In this document: piece by piece, positions 16,383 to 24,355 of the stretch | How positions within the stretch are numbered: the stretch's first letter is position 1 | Layout of the letters: each line of letters starts with the position of its first letter | Assembly: GCA_964355945.1 (NCBI GenBank) | Contig: CAYHGE010000002.1 | Span: 62,001-126,000, forward strand | Direction: 5' to 3' | Source of the DNA: CAIVAT01 sp964355945 | GTDB lineage: Bacteria > Bacteroidota > Bacteroidia > Bacteroidales > FEN-979 | Length of the DNA: 64,000 nt | Position numbers and translations under genes: made by a program | The notes under the pieces: generated by a model | What the model saw: the letters and a program-made list of their open reading frames with translations, nothing else | Databases searched by the model: none | Told to the model about the DNA's origin: nothing

Positions 16383-16499
16383 ATGAAAGTAAGAACATCA
16401 ATTAAGAAAAGATCTGCTGATTGTAAGATCGTTCGTAGAAATGGCAAATTATATGTCATTAACAAAAAAAATCCGAAGTTTAAACAAAGACAAGGTTAA
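16383..16499 (+). CDS. rpmJ: 50S ribosomal protein L36, zinc-ligand-depleted form
   Basis: 38 residues from ATG 16383 to TAA 16499. The frame is MKVRTSIKKR...NPKFKQRQG, clearly L36 by both ends and by its place between infA and rpsM. The usual zinc ligands Cys11, Cys14, Cys27 and His32 are here Ser11, Cys14, Asn27 and Lys32. Three of four are therefore lost, and the protein cannot hold the standard zinc ribbon. Zinc-independent L36 paralogues are known in other bacteria. Confidence 0.95.
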   Translation: MKVRTSIKKRSADCKIVRRNGKLYVINKKNPKFKQRQG

Positions 16500-16527
16500 G
16501 GTATTACAAACATAAAATTGGATTAAT

Positions 16528-16908
16528 ATGGCCAGAATTGCAGGTATTGACTTACCTAAAAATAAACGGGGTGAAATTGGGCTGACCTATATCTTTGGTA
16601 TTGGAAGAAGCAATGCTCAAAAGATCCTTGATGTGGCAGGCGTGGACAGGAATAAAAAAGTTCAGGACTGGAACGACGAGGAGCAGAATAAGATCCGTGC
16701 TGTCATCAATGATAGTTTTAAAATCGAAGGAGCGTTGCGCTCTGAGGTTCAAATGAATATCAAACGATTGATGGATATTGGATGCTATCGCGGAATCCGC
16801 CACCGTTTAGGATTGCCTGTTCGCGGACAGAGTACCAAGAACAATGCACGTACCCGCAAGGGCAGGAAAAAAACCGTTGCCAATAAGAAGAAGGCAACCA
16901 AGGGTTAA
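16528..16908 (+). CDS. rpsM: 30S ribosomal protein S13
   Basis: 126 residues, a head protein that bridges to L5 and touches P-site tRNA. It begins MARIAGIDLPKNKRGEIGLTYIFGIG. The helix-two-turn-helix and basic tail contain CYRGIRHRLGLPVRGQSTKNNARTRKG (in two pieces). First gene of the classical alpha-operon order. Confidence 0.98.
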   Translation: MARIAGIDLPKNKRGEIGLTYIFGIGRSNAQKILDVAGVDRNKKVQDWNDEEQNKIRAVINDSFKIEGALRSEVQMNIKRLMDIGCYRGIRHRLGLPVRGQSTKNNARTRKGRKKTVANKKKATKG

Positions 16909-16935
16909 TCGTTCATGAACGTAGTAAATTAATAT

Positions 16936-17325
16936 ATGGCAAAGACTGAAAAAAGTTCAAAGAAAAGGGTTGTAAAGGTTGACACAATAGGAAAAGCTTA
17001 TGTCAACGCATCATTCAACAACCTCATTATTACCCTTACCAACAATGGCGGACAAGTTATCAGCTGGTCTTCAGCGGGTAAAATGGGTTTTAAGGGTTCC
17101 AAAAAGAATACGCCTTATGCAGCTCAGATGGCTGCACAGGATGCCTCCAAAGTAGCGTTTGACCTTGGACTTCGCAAAGTAAAGGTATTCATAAAAGGAC
17201 CTGGTGCAGGTCGCGAGTCGGCGATTCGCACACTTCATACCGCCGGTATTGAGGTTATGGAGATTGTGGACATCACACCGCTTCCTCATAACGGATGCCG
17301 TCCGCCGAAAAGAAGAAGAGTTTAA
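16936..17325 (+). CDS. rpsK: 30S ribosomal protein S11
   Basis: 129 residues; platform protein at the mRNA exit and E site. Recognisable are the central GKMGFKGSKKNTPYAAQMAA, the motif KGPGAGRESAIRTL and the C-terminal DITPLPHNGCRPPKRRRV. Order rpsM-rpsK-rpsD is conserved. Confidence 0.98.
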   Translation: MAKTEKSSKKRVVKVDTIGKAYVNASFNNLIITLTNNGGQVISWSSAGKMGFKGSKKNTPYAAQMAAQDASKVAFDLGLRKVKVFIKGPGAGRESAIRTLHTAGIEVMEIVDITPLPHNGCRPPKRRRV

Positions 17326-17346
17326 CACTTAATTATATCAATCACC

Positions 17347-17952
17347 ATGGCAAGATACATTGGCCCAAAATCCAGAATTGCAAGAAGATTCAGAGATCCT
17401 ATTTTTGGTCCTGATAAGAGTTACGAAAAGAAGAATTATCCACCGGGAATGCATGGCCAAACCAAGCGCAGAGCGAAGGTTTCGGAGTACGGCACCCAGC
17501 TTATGGAAAAACAGAAGGCTAAATATACCTATGGTATCCTTGAGCGTCAGTTTAGAAATATATTTTTGAAGGCTGCACGCAAAGGTGGTGTTACAGGTGA
17601 GGTATTGTTACAACTTATTGAATCACGCCTTGATAATGTAGTTTACCGAATGGGAATTTCACCAACACGCGACGGAGCCCGGCAGTTGATCGGACACAGA
17701 CACATCCTTGTGAATGGAAAAGTCGTGAACATTCCTTCCATGGAACTTCGCCCCGGAGATCTGGTTTCAGTTCGAGAGCGTTCAAAATCCATGGAAATTA
17801 TTACCAACTCTTTGTCTGGACGTGGAAACCAATATCCCTGGCTTGAATGGGACGGTGGAATGATGACAGGTAAATTTATGAGTTATCCTGAGCGCGACCA
17901 GATTCCTGAAAACATAAAGGAACAACTGATCGTCGAATTGTATTCGAAATAA
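17347..17952 (+). CDS. rpsD: 30S ribosomal protein S4
   Basis: 201 residues. S4 initiates 30S assembly and is the alpha-operon repressor in Escherichia coli. It has the S4 RNA-binding domain with RLDNVVYRMGISPTRDGARQLIGHRHILVNG (in pieces, about residues 91-130). The N-terminal Cys cluster of some S4 proteins is absent. The 66-nt spacer to rpoA contains palindrome copy 6. Confidence 0.98.
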   Translation: MARYIGPKSRIARRFRDPIFGPDKSYEKKNYPPGMHGQTKRRAKVSEYGTQLMEKQKAKYTYGILERQFRNIFLKAARKGGVTGEVLLQLIESRLDNVVYRMGISPTRDGARQLIGHRHILVNGKVVNIPSMELRPGDLVSVRERSKSMEIITNSLSGRGNQYPWLEWDGGMMTGKFMSYPERDQIPENIKEQLIVELYSK

Positions 17953-17960
17953 TTTTACGG

Positions 17961-17988
17961 GTAGAGACGCAGCATGCTGCGTCTCCAC
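17961..17988. repeat. Dispersed palindrome, copy 6 (rpsD/rpoA spacer)
   Basis: A 28-bp inverted repeat with arms GTAGAGACGCAGC and GCTGCGTCTCcAC around central AT; only one outer pair mismatches. Reading through it creates a false start (ATG 17974) 15 codons upstream of rpoA. Confidence 0.9.
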
Positions 17989-18018
17989 GCGATATATCTA
18001 ACAACAAAAATAAACAAT

Positions 18019-19011
18019 ATGGCAATATTACCGTTCCAGAAACCTGACAAGGTAATCATGGTGGAAGCCGATGAAAGTCGAGGAGTTTTTGAATTTCGTC
18101 CACTTGAGCCTGGTTTTGGTGTTACCATCGGAAACTCACTCAGAAGGATTTTGCTTTCCTCGCTGGAAGGCTTTGCCATCACTTCGGTGAAAATTGAAGG
18201 GGTGGAACAGGAATTTTCTACCATCAAAGGGGTTATTGAAGATGTGACGGAGATTATTCTGAATCTGAAGCAAATTAGATTCAAACGCTTGATTGAATCT
18301 GAAAATTCAGAGAAAGTTTCCGTGATTATCGCTCAACAAAAGGATTTTAAGGCTGGTGATATTAATAAATTTTTATCGGTTTTTCAGGTGCTGAATCCGG
18401 AGATTGTGATCTGTCACATGGAGGCCAATGTAAAGTTGACGGTTGAACTTTCAATTGATAAAGGCCGTGGTTACATCCCTGCCGAAGAGAATAAAACTTT
18501 GAGTTCTTCTTTAGGCCGGATTGCCATTGATTCAGTTCACACTCCCATAAAAAATGTGACTTTCAATGTTGAGAACTTTCGGGTTGAGCAGAAGACTGAC
18601 TACGAAAAACTTGTCATGGAAGTTATTACCGATGGTTCTATTCAACCAAAGAATGCGTTGAAGGAAGCTGCGAAAATCCTGATTCATCATTTCATGCTGT
18701 TCTCTGATGAAAGAATCACACTTGACTCTTCTGAAAAGGCTGTTGCCGAGGAGTTTGATGAAACCTCACTTCATATTCGTCAATTGCTGAAAACCAAATT
18801 GGTTGACATGGATCTTTCGGTACGGGCGTTGAACTGTTTGAAAGCTGCTGATGTCGAATACTTGGGAGATCTGGTCGCCTTCAATAAAAATGACTTGCTG
18901 AAGTTTCGCAATTTTGGAAAAAAATCACTTACTGAACTCGAAGAACTTGTTAAATCCAAGGGACTTGAATTTGGTATGAATACGACAAAATATAAATTAG
19001 ATAAGGATTAA
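18019..19011 (+). CDS. rpoA: RNA polymerase alpha subunit
   Basis: 330 residues from ATG 18019 (MAILPFQKPDKVIMVEAD). The N-terminal domain dimerises with GFGVTIGNSLRRILLSSLEG. The C-terminal domain, which binds UP elements and activators, has LSVRALNCLKAADVEYLGDLVAF. The upstream in-frame ATG at 17974 is rejected because the extra residues come from the palindrome. rplQ starts 5 nt after the stop. Confidence 0.98.
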   Translation: MAILPFQKPDKVIMVEADESRGVFEFRPLEPGFGVTIGNSLRRILLSSLEGFAITSVKIEGVEQEFSTIKGVIEDVTEIILNLKQIRFKRLIESENSEKVSVIIAQQKDFKAGDINKFLSVFQVLNPEIVICHMEANVKLTVELSIDKGRGYIPAEENKTLSSSLGRIAIDSVHTPIKNVTFNVENFRVEQKTDYEKLVMEVITDGSIQPKNALKEAAKILIHHFMLFSDERITLDSSEKAVAEEFDETSLHIRQLLKTKLVDMDLSVRALNCLKAADVEYLGDLVAFNKNDLLKFRNFGKKSLTELEELVKSKGLEFGMNTTKYKLDKD

Positions 19012-19016
19012 TTGCA

Positions 19017-19613
19017 ATGAGACACCAAAAGAAATTCAATCATTTAGGAAGAAAAAGTGCACACAGAAAAGCCATGCTTTCAAATATGGCTGCTTCTCTG
19101 ATCATGCACAAAAGGATACATACCACTGTTGCTAAAGCTAAAGCATTACGGGTTTTTGTAGAGCCTCTCCTGACGAAAGCAAAGGATGATACTACTCATT
19201 CCAGGCGTACAGTGTTTAGCTACCTGCAAAGTAAAGAGGCGGTTACAGAACTTTTCCGCGAGATTTCAAAGAAAATCATGGATCGTCCCGGAGGTTATAC
19301 CCGTATTCTGAAAACAGGCAATAGGTTTGGTGACAATGCTGAAATGTGTCTGATCGAATTGGTGGATTACAATGAAGCCATGTTGTCGGTTAAAGATGAA
19401 GGCAAAGCAAAAGCAACGCGGAGAAGAAGAGCAGGCGCCAAGAAGAAGGAAGGTGAAGCTGATGAGATTAAACCAGCTGCAAAAGCTCCGGTAGAATCTA
19501 AACCTGTCGTTGAGGAAAAACCAGTTAAAGTTGCTGACAAAGTTGAAGAACCTTTAGCTGAAGAGGAACCTGATGTTAAGGCTGAAGCAACGGAAGAAAA
19601 ACCTGAAGCTTAA
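19017..19613 (+). CDS. rplQ: 50S ribosomal protein L17 with long acidic-basic tail
   Basis: 198 residues. The first about 125 are the ordinary L17 fold (MRHQKKFNHLGRKSAHRKAML and VFSYLQSKEAV). The remaining about 70 form a low-complexity tail. This has a basic stretch (ATRRRRAGAKKK), then Glu/Pro/Val/Ala-rich residues with recurring EEKP and KPV motifs. Tailed L17 proteins occur in Bacteroidota; the tail function is unknown. Last gene of the superoperon, followed by a terminator. Confidence 0.96.
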   Translation: MRHQKKFNHLGRKSAHRKAMLSNMAASLIMHKRIHTTVAKAKALRVFVEPLLTKAKDDTTHSRRTVFSYLQSKEAVTELFREISKKIMDRPGGYTRILKTGNRFGDNAEMCLIELVDYNEAMLSVKDEGKAKATRRRRAGAKKKEGEADEIKPAAKAPVESKPVVEEKPVKVADKVEEPLAEEEPDVKAEATEEKPEA

Positions 19614-19646
19614 ACCTTGAAAACATAATATTTATACTGAATACAT

Positions 19647-19684
19647 AAAAGGATGACATGAGAAATTATGTTGTCCTTTTTTGT
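19647..19684 (+). terminator. Rho-independent terminator of the ribosomal superoperon
   Basis: Arms AAAAGGATGACAT (19647-19659) and ATGTTGTCCTTTT (from 19668) pair with two G-U pairs, followed by a T-run. It separates rplQ from eno. Confidence 0.85.
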
Positions 19685-19715
19685 TTATTAATTTTAACAC
19701 TATAAAAATACAACT

Positions 19716-21005
19716 ATGAGTACTATTTTATCAACCCACGCCAGGCAGATTCTGGACTCGAGGGGAAATCCGACTATTGAAGTCGATGTCATTACTGAAA
19801 GTGGTATCATTGGACGTGCAGCAGTGCCGTCGGGTGCCTCAACAGGTGTTCATGAGGCAGTTGAACTGCGGGATGGCGATAAGAAGGTTTACCTTGGAAA
19901 AGGTGTACTCCAGGCTGTTCAGAACGTGAATACCCTTATTGCTTCTGAAATCGAGGGGATGTTTGTAACTGATCAGATAGAGCTGGACCGGACGTTGATC
20001 GAACTTGATGGCACTCCGAATAAAAGCAAGCTTGGCGCCAATGCCATTCTTGGTGTTTCCCTTGCTGCCGCACATGCAGCTGCCCAGGTTACCGGGCAGG
20101 AGTTGTACCGCTATATTGGAGGTGTTGCTGCACAAACGCTTCCTATTCCCATGATGAATATTATTAATGGCGGTTCTCATGCTGATAATTCGATCGATTT
20201 TCAGGAATTTATGATCATGCCGGTTGGAGCGACATCTTTCAGTGAAGCGCTTCGTATGGGTGCTGAAGTTTTTCATAACCTGAAAGCTGTTTTGAAAAAG
20301 GGCAAATATTCAACCAATGTTGGAGATGAAGGCGGTTTTGCCCCGAATCTCAAATCGAATGAAGAAGCTTTGACAGTAATCATGAAGGCAATTGAAATTT
20401 CCGGGTATGAACCTGGAAAAGATATCTACATCGCCCTTGATCCTGCTTCATCTGAATATTTTATTCCTGAGGAAAATGTTTATCACCTGAAGAAATCTAC
20501 CGGAGATAAACTTACACCAGTTGAAATGGTTGCTTTCTGGAAAGATTGGGCCAAACGCTATCCGATTATTTCTATCGAAGATGGGATGGCGGAAGATGAT
20601 TGGGACGGTTGGAAATTGATGACCAAAGAGATGGGAAGTAAAGTTCAGCTTGTTGGTGATGATCTTTTTGTGACAAATGTTGACCGCCTTGCACAGGGAT
20701 TTAAAAAAGGTGTGGCTAATTCAATCCTGATCAAGGTAAACCAGATCGGAACGCTCAGTGAAACCATCAATGCCGTTAACATGGCATACAGGCACAGTTA
20801 TACAGCTGTAATGAGTCATCGGTCCGGTGAAACTGAGGATGTGACCATTGCTGACCTTGCTGTGGCACTCAATACAGGATTGATTAAAACCGGTTCGGCA
20901 TGCCGGACAGACAGAATTGCCAAATACAATCAGTTGCTTCGCATTGAGGAGCAATTGGGTGAAACAGCAAAATATCTGGGTAAGGATTTTAAATACGCCC
21001 GGTAG
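19716..21005 (+). CDS. eno: Enolase
   Basis: 429 residues; converts 2-phosphoglycerate to phosphoenolpyruvate in glycolysis and gluconeogenesis. It begins STILSTHARQILDSRGNPTIEVDV. It has the metal site region SIEDGMAEDDWDGWK, QLVGDDLFVTN, and the catalytic loop VMSHRSGETEDVTIADL. Length and motifs are canonical. It lies 102 nt after rplQ beyond a terminator, so it is probably transcribed separately. No TAnnTTTG box was seen close to the ATG. Confidence 0.98.
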   Translation: MSTILSTHARQILDSRGNPTIEVDVITESGIIGRAAVPSGASTGVHEAVELRDGDKKVYLGKGVLQAVQNVNTLIASEIEGMFVTDQIELDRTLIELDGTPNKSKLGANAILGVSLAAAHAAAQVTGQELYRYIGGVAAQTLPIPMMNIINGGSHADNSIDFQEFMIMPVGATSFSEALRMGAEVFHNLKAVLKKGKYSTNVGDEGGFAPNLKSNEEALTVIMKAIEISGYEPGKDIYIALDPASSEYFIPEENVYHLKKSTGDKLTPVEMVAFWKDWAKRYPIISIEDGMAEDDWDGWKLMTKEMGSKVQLVGDDLFVTNVDRLAQGFKKGVANSILIKVNQIGTLSETINAVNMAYRHSYTAVMSHRSGETEDVTIADLAVALNTGLIKTGSACRTDRIAKYNQLLRIEEQLGETAKYLGKDFKYAR

Positions 21006-21024
21006 AAGATTCGTGAAAAAGCAG

Positions 21025-21062
21025 CAGGGTAACAAAGTGTGTATCACTGTTACCCTGTTACT
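21025..21062. terminator. Bidirectional terminator between eno and mtnP
   Basis: Arms CAGGGTAACA (21025-21034) and TGTTACCCTG (21048-21057) extend inward with GTG/CAC. T-rich sequence follows on the + strand. Convergent genes end on both sides (eno at 21005, mtnP at 21085), so it can serve both. Confidence 0.8.
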
Positions 21063-21084
21063 TTCTTACGCAGTACCCCTGACA

Positions 21085-21849
21085 CTAGCAATTATCATCT
21101 TCCGTGAAGTTGGTCAATATGTGCACCAGCAACCCGGTGACATGCTTTACATTCGCCTCGAAAACCTTCAGAATATCCGCCCAGGTAACAGGTTCTTCAT
21201 CATGTTTCCAGGAATCATAGTCGGTTGAAAGCGCAACTGCCGCATAAGGTATGCCGGCTTCCATGGCGAGGCTCGCTTCGGGTGCAACACTCATATTAAT
21301 GACATCTGCACCAAGAAGCCTGAACATTTTCGATTCGGCACGGGTTGAAAAACGTGGTCCTTCAATCGTGACAATAGTTCCTGCCGGATGAAACCGAATC
21401 CCGGTTTCTTTACAACCATTTATAAGTATCTGCCTGAGTTTTTCTGAGAATGGGTCTGCCATCCCCGTATGGACCACCTTGCCCGGCTCGAACCTGTCGT
21501 AAAATGTGTTTATCCGCAGTTTAGTGAAATCAATAAACTGATCTGCAATGACCATGTCTCCACGGCCAATCTCTTCCCTCAGGCTGCCGCAGGCTGTTGT
21601 GGCGAAGATATACTTACAGCCCAGTTCCTTCAGCGCAGCAATATTTGCCCGGTTATTTACCTGGCTGGGCGGGATGGTGTGGTCGCGGCCATGGCGGGAG
21701 AGGATATAAACTTCACAATGGCCGATTGTTCCGGTAAAAAAAGAGGAACTTGGTGAGCCATAAGGTGTGTCAATGTTAATTTCCCCGGGGTTCAGGAAAA
21801 TGTTGAGTTTTTCGAGGCCTGAACCTCCGATGAGTCCGATTTTAACCAT
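21085..21849 (-). CDS. mtnP: S-methyl-5'-thioadenosine phosphorylase family
   Basis: 254 residues of the trimeric purine nucleoside phosphorylase superfamily. The start MVKIGLIGGSGLEKL gives the phosphate loop GGSG. RHGRDHTIPPSQVNNRANI binds ribose and phosphate. The block VINMSVAPEASLAMEAGIPYAAVALSTDYDSWK closely parallels MTA phosphorylase and less so guanosine-type PNP. Expected reaction: methylthioadenosine (or methylthioinosine) plus phosphate to a free base and methylthioribose 1-phosphate, recycling the polyamine/SAM by-product. Lies 25 nt downstream of tilS, probably co-transcribed. Confidence 0.85.
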   Translation of the reverse strand: MVKIGLIGGSGLEKLNIFLNPGEINIDTPYGSPSSSFFTGTIGHCEVYILSRHGRDHTIPPSQVNNRANIAALKELGCKYIFATTACGSLREEIGRGDMVIADQFIDFTKLRINTFYDRFEPGKVVHTGMADPFSEKLRQILINGCKETGIRFHPAGTIVTIEGPRFSTRAESKMFRLLGADVINMSVAPEASLAMEAGIPYAAVALSTDYDSWKHDEEPVTWADILKVFEANVKHVTGLLVHILTNFTEDDNC

Positions 21850-21874
21850 GGTTGATTTTTTTTGCGAAGATAAA

Positions 21875-23212
21875 TTAAAATCCTGTCACAATCCTCAGGA
21901 TCTCTACTGTTGATCCGGTTACCCGATAACGGTGATCAATCCGGTGTCCGACAATCCATACAATGTCCCTGCCCGAGCAGAGAAGCCAGGTTTGCTCCTT
22001 CTCCTCCATGGGAAATTTCTGATCGATAAAAAAATCACTTAATTTTTTCTTTTTCTTCATCCCCAGGGGATAAAACGCATCACCCTGTTCCCATTTTCTC
22101 AATATGAGCGGGAACTTAAGTTTTTCAAAATCGAGGCTTGCAGTTTTATCTGTCAAAGGAATTTTATAGAATTCGACATTGGCAAACCTTTCAAAGATCA
22201 GGTTTAACGGTATCGTTATCCTCTTTTTATGCTCAAAAGAGTTGATTTTCACTGGCCTGCTGGTGGCTTTTTCTTCTGTCTGATAAATATTCAGGTACCC
22301 CCTCTCTTTTACAAGACGATGTGTTGGGGAGCAAAAGACATTCCTGTTTTTTTTTAGCAGACTTCCAAGAATATTTGTGACCTGTGCCGCATTAAAGCCA
22401 AATGGAGACAGTAACGCCCACACATAAGGTTCAACAGGATTGAATTTCAAAAGATCGCTGATCTTTATGGTTTTACACCTGCCATTGTCTGTAAGTGCAT
22501 TGTCAGTCCACCCATTCAATGTACGATTTCCGATGGTTTCAAAATCGCTGATCTTTCTGATCGTATCTGTTAATCCCTGAGGAAAACCCGGGTTGATGCT
22601 GCAAAGCAGGGGAAGGACTTCATGCCTGAGTTTGTTACGCAGATATTTCGTTTCGTTATTGGAAAGGTCTGTCCGATAGCTGATCTTATGTTCGGTGGCA
22701 TATTCCTCAATATCCTTTCGAAAGGTGAACATCATAGGTCTGATCACCTGCCCGTTTTTTACCGGGATTCCATGCAGGCCTGCGATGCCGGTTCCTCGAA
22801 TTAGATTGATCATGAACGTTTCAACCTGATCGTCGAGGTGGTGTGCTGTGGCAATAAAGTCAAACTTGTTTTCCTGCCTGATTTGTTCGAACCAGTCATA
22901 CCGTAATTCCCTGGCAGCCATTTGAATAGAAATGCGTTTTTTTTCAGCGAATTCTGATGTATGGAATTTTGTTGAGAAGAATTGTACTTTGTATTGCTGA
23001 GCAAGAGATTCAGCAAATTTCTCATCATCGTCACTTTCATTGCCCCTCAGGTCAAAATTACAATGCGCAATGGCAAACCGGAATTTGGCCTCATGAAATA
23101 AATGGGCCATCACGGTGGAGTCAATTCCGCCGCTAACAGCAAGCAATACTCGCTCATTTTTTAAAAAGAGCTTATGCTGCTGAATGAATTGGATTAGTTT
23201 TTCAGGATTCAC
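21875..23212 (-). CDS. tilS: tRNA(Ile)-lysidine synthase
   Basis: 445 residues. It uses ATP and lysine to turn C34 of the CAU-anticodon tRNA-Ile into lysidine, so that it reads AUA. The PP-loop LLAVSGGIDSTVMAHL (SGGIDS at 27-32) and ATAHHLDDQVETFMINLIRG define the catalytic N-terminal domain. The C-terminal TilS domain ends in FPLILRKWEQGDAFYPLGMKKKKKLSDFFIDQKFP (in parts). Essential in bacteria. First gene of a short tilS-mtnP unit. Confidence 0.95.
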   Translation of the reverse strand: MNPEKLIQFIQQHKLFLKNERVLLAVSGGIDSTVMAHLFHEAKFRFAIAHCNFDLRGNESDDDEKFAESLAQQYKVQFFSTKFHTSEFAEKKRISIQMAARELRYDWFEQIRQENKFDFIATAHHLDDQVETFMINLIRGTGIAGLHGIPVKNGQVIRPMMFTFRKDIEEYATEHKISYRTDLSNNETKYLRNKLRHEVLPLLCSINPGFPQGLTDTIRKISDFETIGNRTLNGWTDNALTDNGRCKTIKISDLLKFNPVEPYVWALLSPFGFNAAQVTNILGSLLKKNRNVFCSPTHRLVKERGYLNIYQTEEKATSRPVKINSFEHKKRITIPLNLIFERFANVEFYKIPLTDKTASLDFEKLKFPLILRKWEQGDAFYPLGMKKKKKLSDFFIDQKFPMEEKEQTWLLCSGRDIVWIVGHRIDHRYRVTGSTVEILRIVTGF

Positions 23213-23264
23213 TATGCGAAGTTAGAGGTAAAATTTGTTCAAAAAATAAATTTCGGTATGCCCG

Positions 23265-23298
23265 AAAAAAAAGGCTACCAATATGGCAGCCTTTTTTG
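23265..23298 (-). terminator. Rho-independent terminator of korAB
   Basis: On the - strand the stem is AAGGCTGCCA-TATT-GGTAGCCTT (one G-U pair), followed by eight T. It lies 19 nt after the korB stop. Confidence 0.85.
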
Positions 23299-23316
23299 AA
23301 TGATAAGAATATTGAA

Positions 23317-24354
23317 TTAGATCTCCCAAGTATCTCCCGAATTCAGCAAATCATCAACATTCTTGATCTTCGAGTTCTCTTTGGCGTACTTGATCTGTTC
23401 TTCAATCAGGTCGTCGTATGTTGGGTACATGGCTGAACGAATCACCCCAAAAACCATCGGGAAGTGAGGTGGTGCCAGTTTGGCGAGCATGAGCTGGATA
23501 CCTGGATCCTGGCTGTACTGGTCATGAATGAGAATGTCGTCGATGGTAACGCCGTTCTTTCCGATTTCAACAACTTCGAGCGTGGTATCTTTCAGGATCA
23601 GGCCTTTCTCATTATTCTTACCCCATAACATCGGTGCACCGCTTTTCAGGATCAGCATGTTGTCGTCTTTAACATCCTTCCCCGTAACAGGAGCGTGTGC
23701 CTTGTCGGCAAAGATGATACAGTTTTCCATGATCTCCGTAACCGAGGTGCCGTCATGTTTTGCCGCTTCAAACATACACTCTGTCATAAGTGCAATGTTG
23801 TTATCAGGAACACGCGCAAAGAATGTTCCCTGGGCTCCGATCACAAGTTCACCGATGTTGAATGGATGCTCAATGGTACCCATGGGCGAGGTTTTCGTAA
23901 CTTTCCCCATCGGAGTGGTGGGTGAAAACTGACCTTTGGTAAGACCATAAATCTGGTTGTTGAACAAAAGGATGTTGAGATCAACATTGCGGCGAATCAC
24001 ATGGATGAAATGGTTCCCGCCAATGGCAAGTGAATCACCGTCGCCGGTGATGGTCCATACACTCAATTTTGGATTGGCAATTTTCACACCGGTTGAGATT
24101 GCAGCAGCGCGTCCATGGATGCCATGAATGCCATAGGTGTTCACATAGTAAGGAAACCTGGATGAACACCCGATTCCGGATACCATACAGAAATTCTCTT
24201 TTCTGTAGCCGATTTTAGGGAATACACGCTCTACAGCAGCCAGGATTGCATGTCCGCCGCATCCGGGGCACCATTTGACCATCTGGTCGCTTTCAAAATC
24301 TGCTTTGCTGAGTTGAACATTGGTACGTTCAACAGTCATATTGATAAAGTCCAT
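23317..24354 (-). CDS. korB: 2-oxoacid:ferredoxin oxidoreductase, beta subunit (2-oxoglutarate type)
   Basis: 345 residues; the thiamine-diphosphate and [4Fe-4S] subunit. It has KWCPGCGGHAILAA (cluster Cys), GIGCSSRFPYYV, and the ThDP-binding GDGDSLAIGGNH with N-QIYGLTKGQ. Partner of the alpha subunit 1 nt upstream. The two-subunit enzyme oxidises a 2-oxoacid and CoA to acyl-CoA, CO2 and reduced ferredoxin. 2-oxoglutarate is the likely substrate by similarity, but pyruvate or others cannot be excluded by reading. Confidence 0.88.
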   Translation of the reverse strand: MDFINMTVERTNVQLSKADFESDQMVKWCPGCGGHAILAAVERVFPKIGYRKENFCMVSGIGCSSRFPYYVNTYGIHGIHGRAAAISTGVKIANPKLSVWTITGDGDSLAIGGNHFIHVIRRNVDLNILLFNNQIYGLTKGQFSPTTPMGKVTKTSPMGTIEHPFNIGELVIGAQGTFFARVPDNNIALMTECMFEAAKHDGTSVTEIMENCIIFADKAHAPVTGKDVKDDNMLILKSGAPMLWGKNNEKGLILKDTTLEVVEIGKNGVTIDDILIHDQYSQDPGIQLMLAKLAPPHFPMVFGVIRSAMYPTYDDLIEEQIKYAKENSKIKNVDDLLNSGDTWEI

Positions 24355-24355
24355 C

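Noticed and set aside
2206..17988. Ribosomal-operon palindromes as terminators
   Set aside because: None is followed by a T-run, and all lie inside an operon that must be read through.
23213..23316. TAACTTCG box as the tilS promoter
   Set aside because: It would lie only a few bases before the start codon and has a mismatch in the TTTG part.
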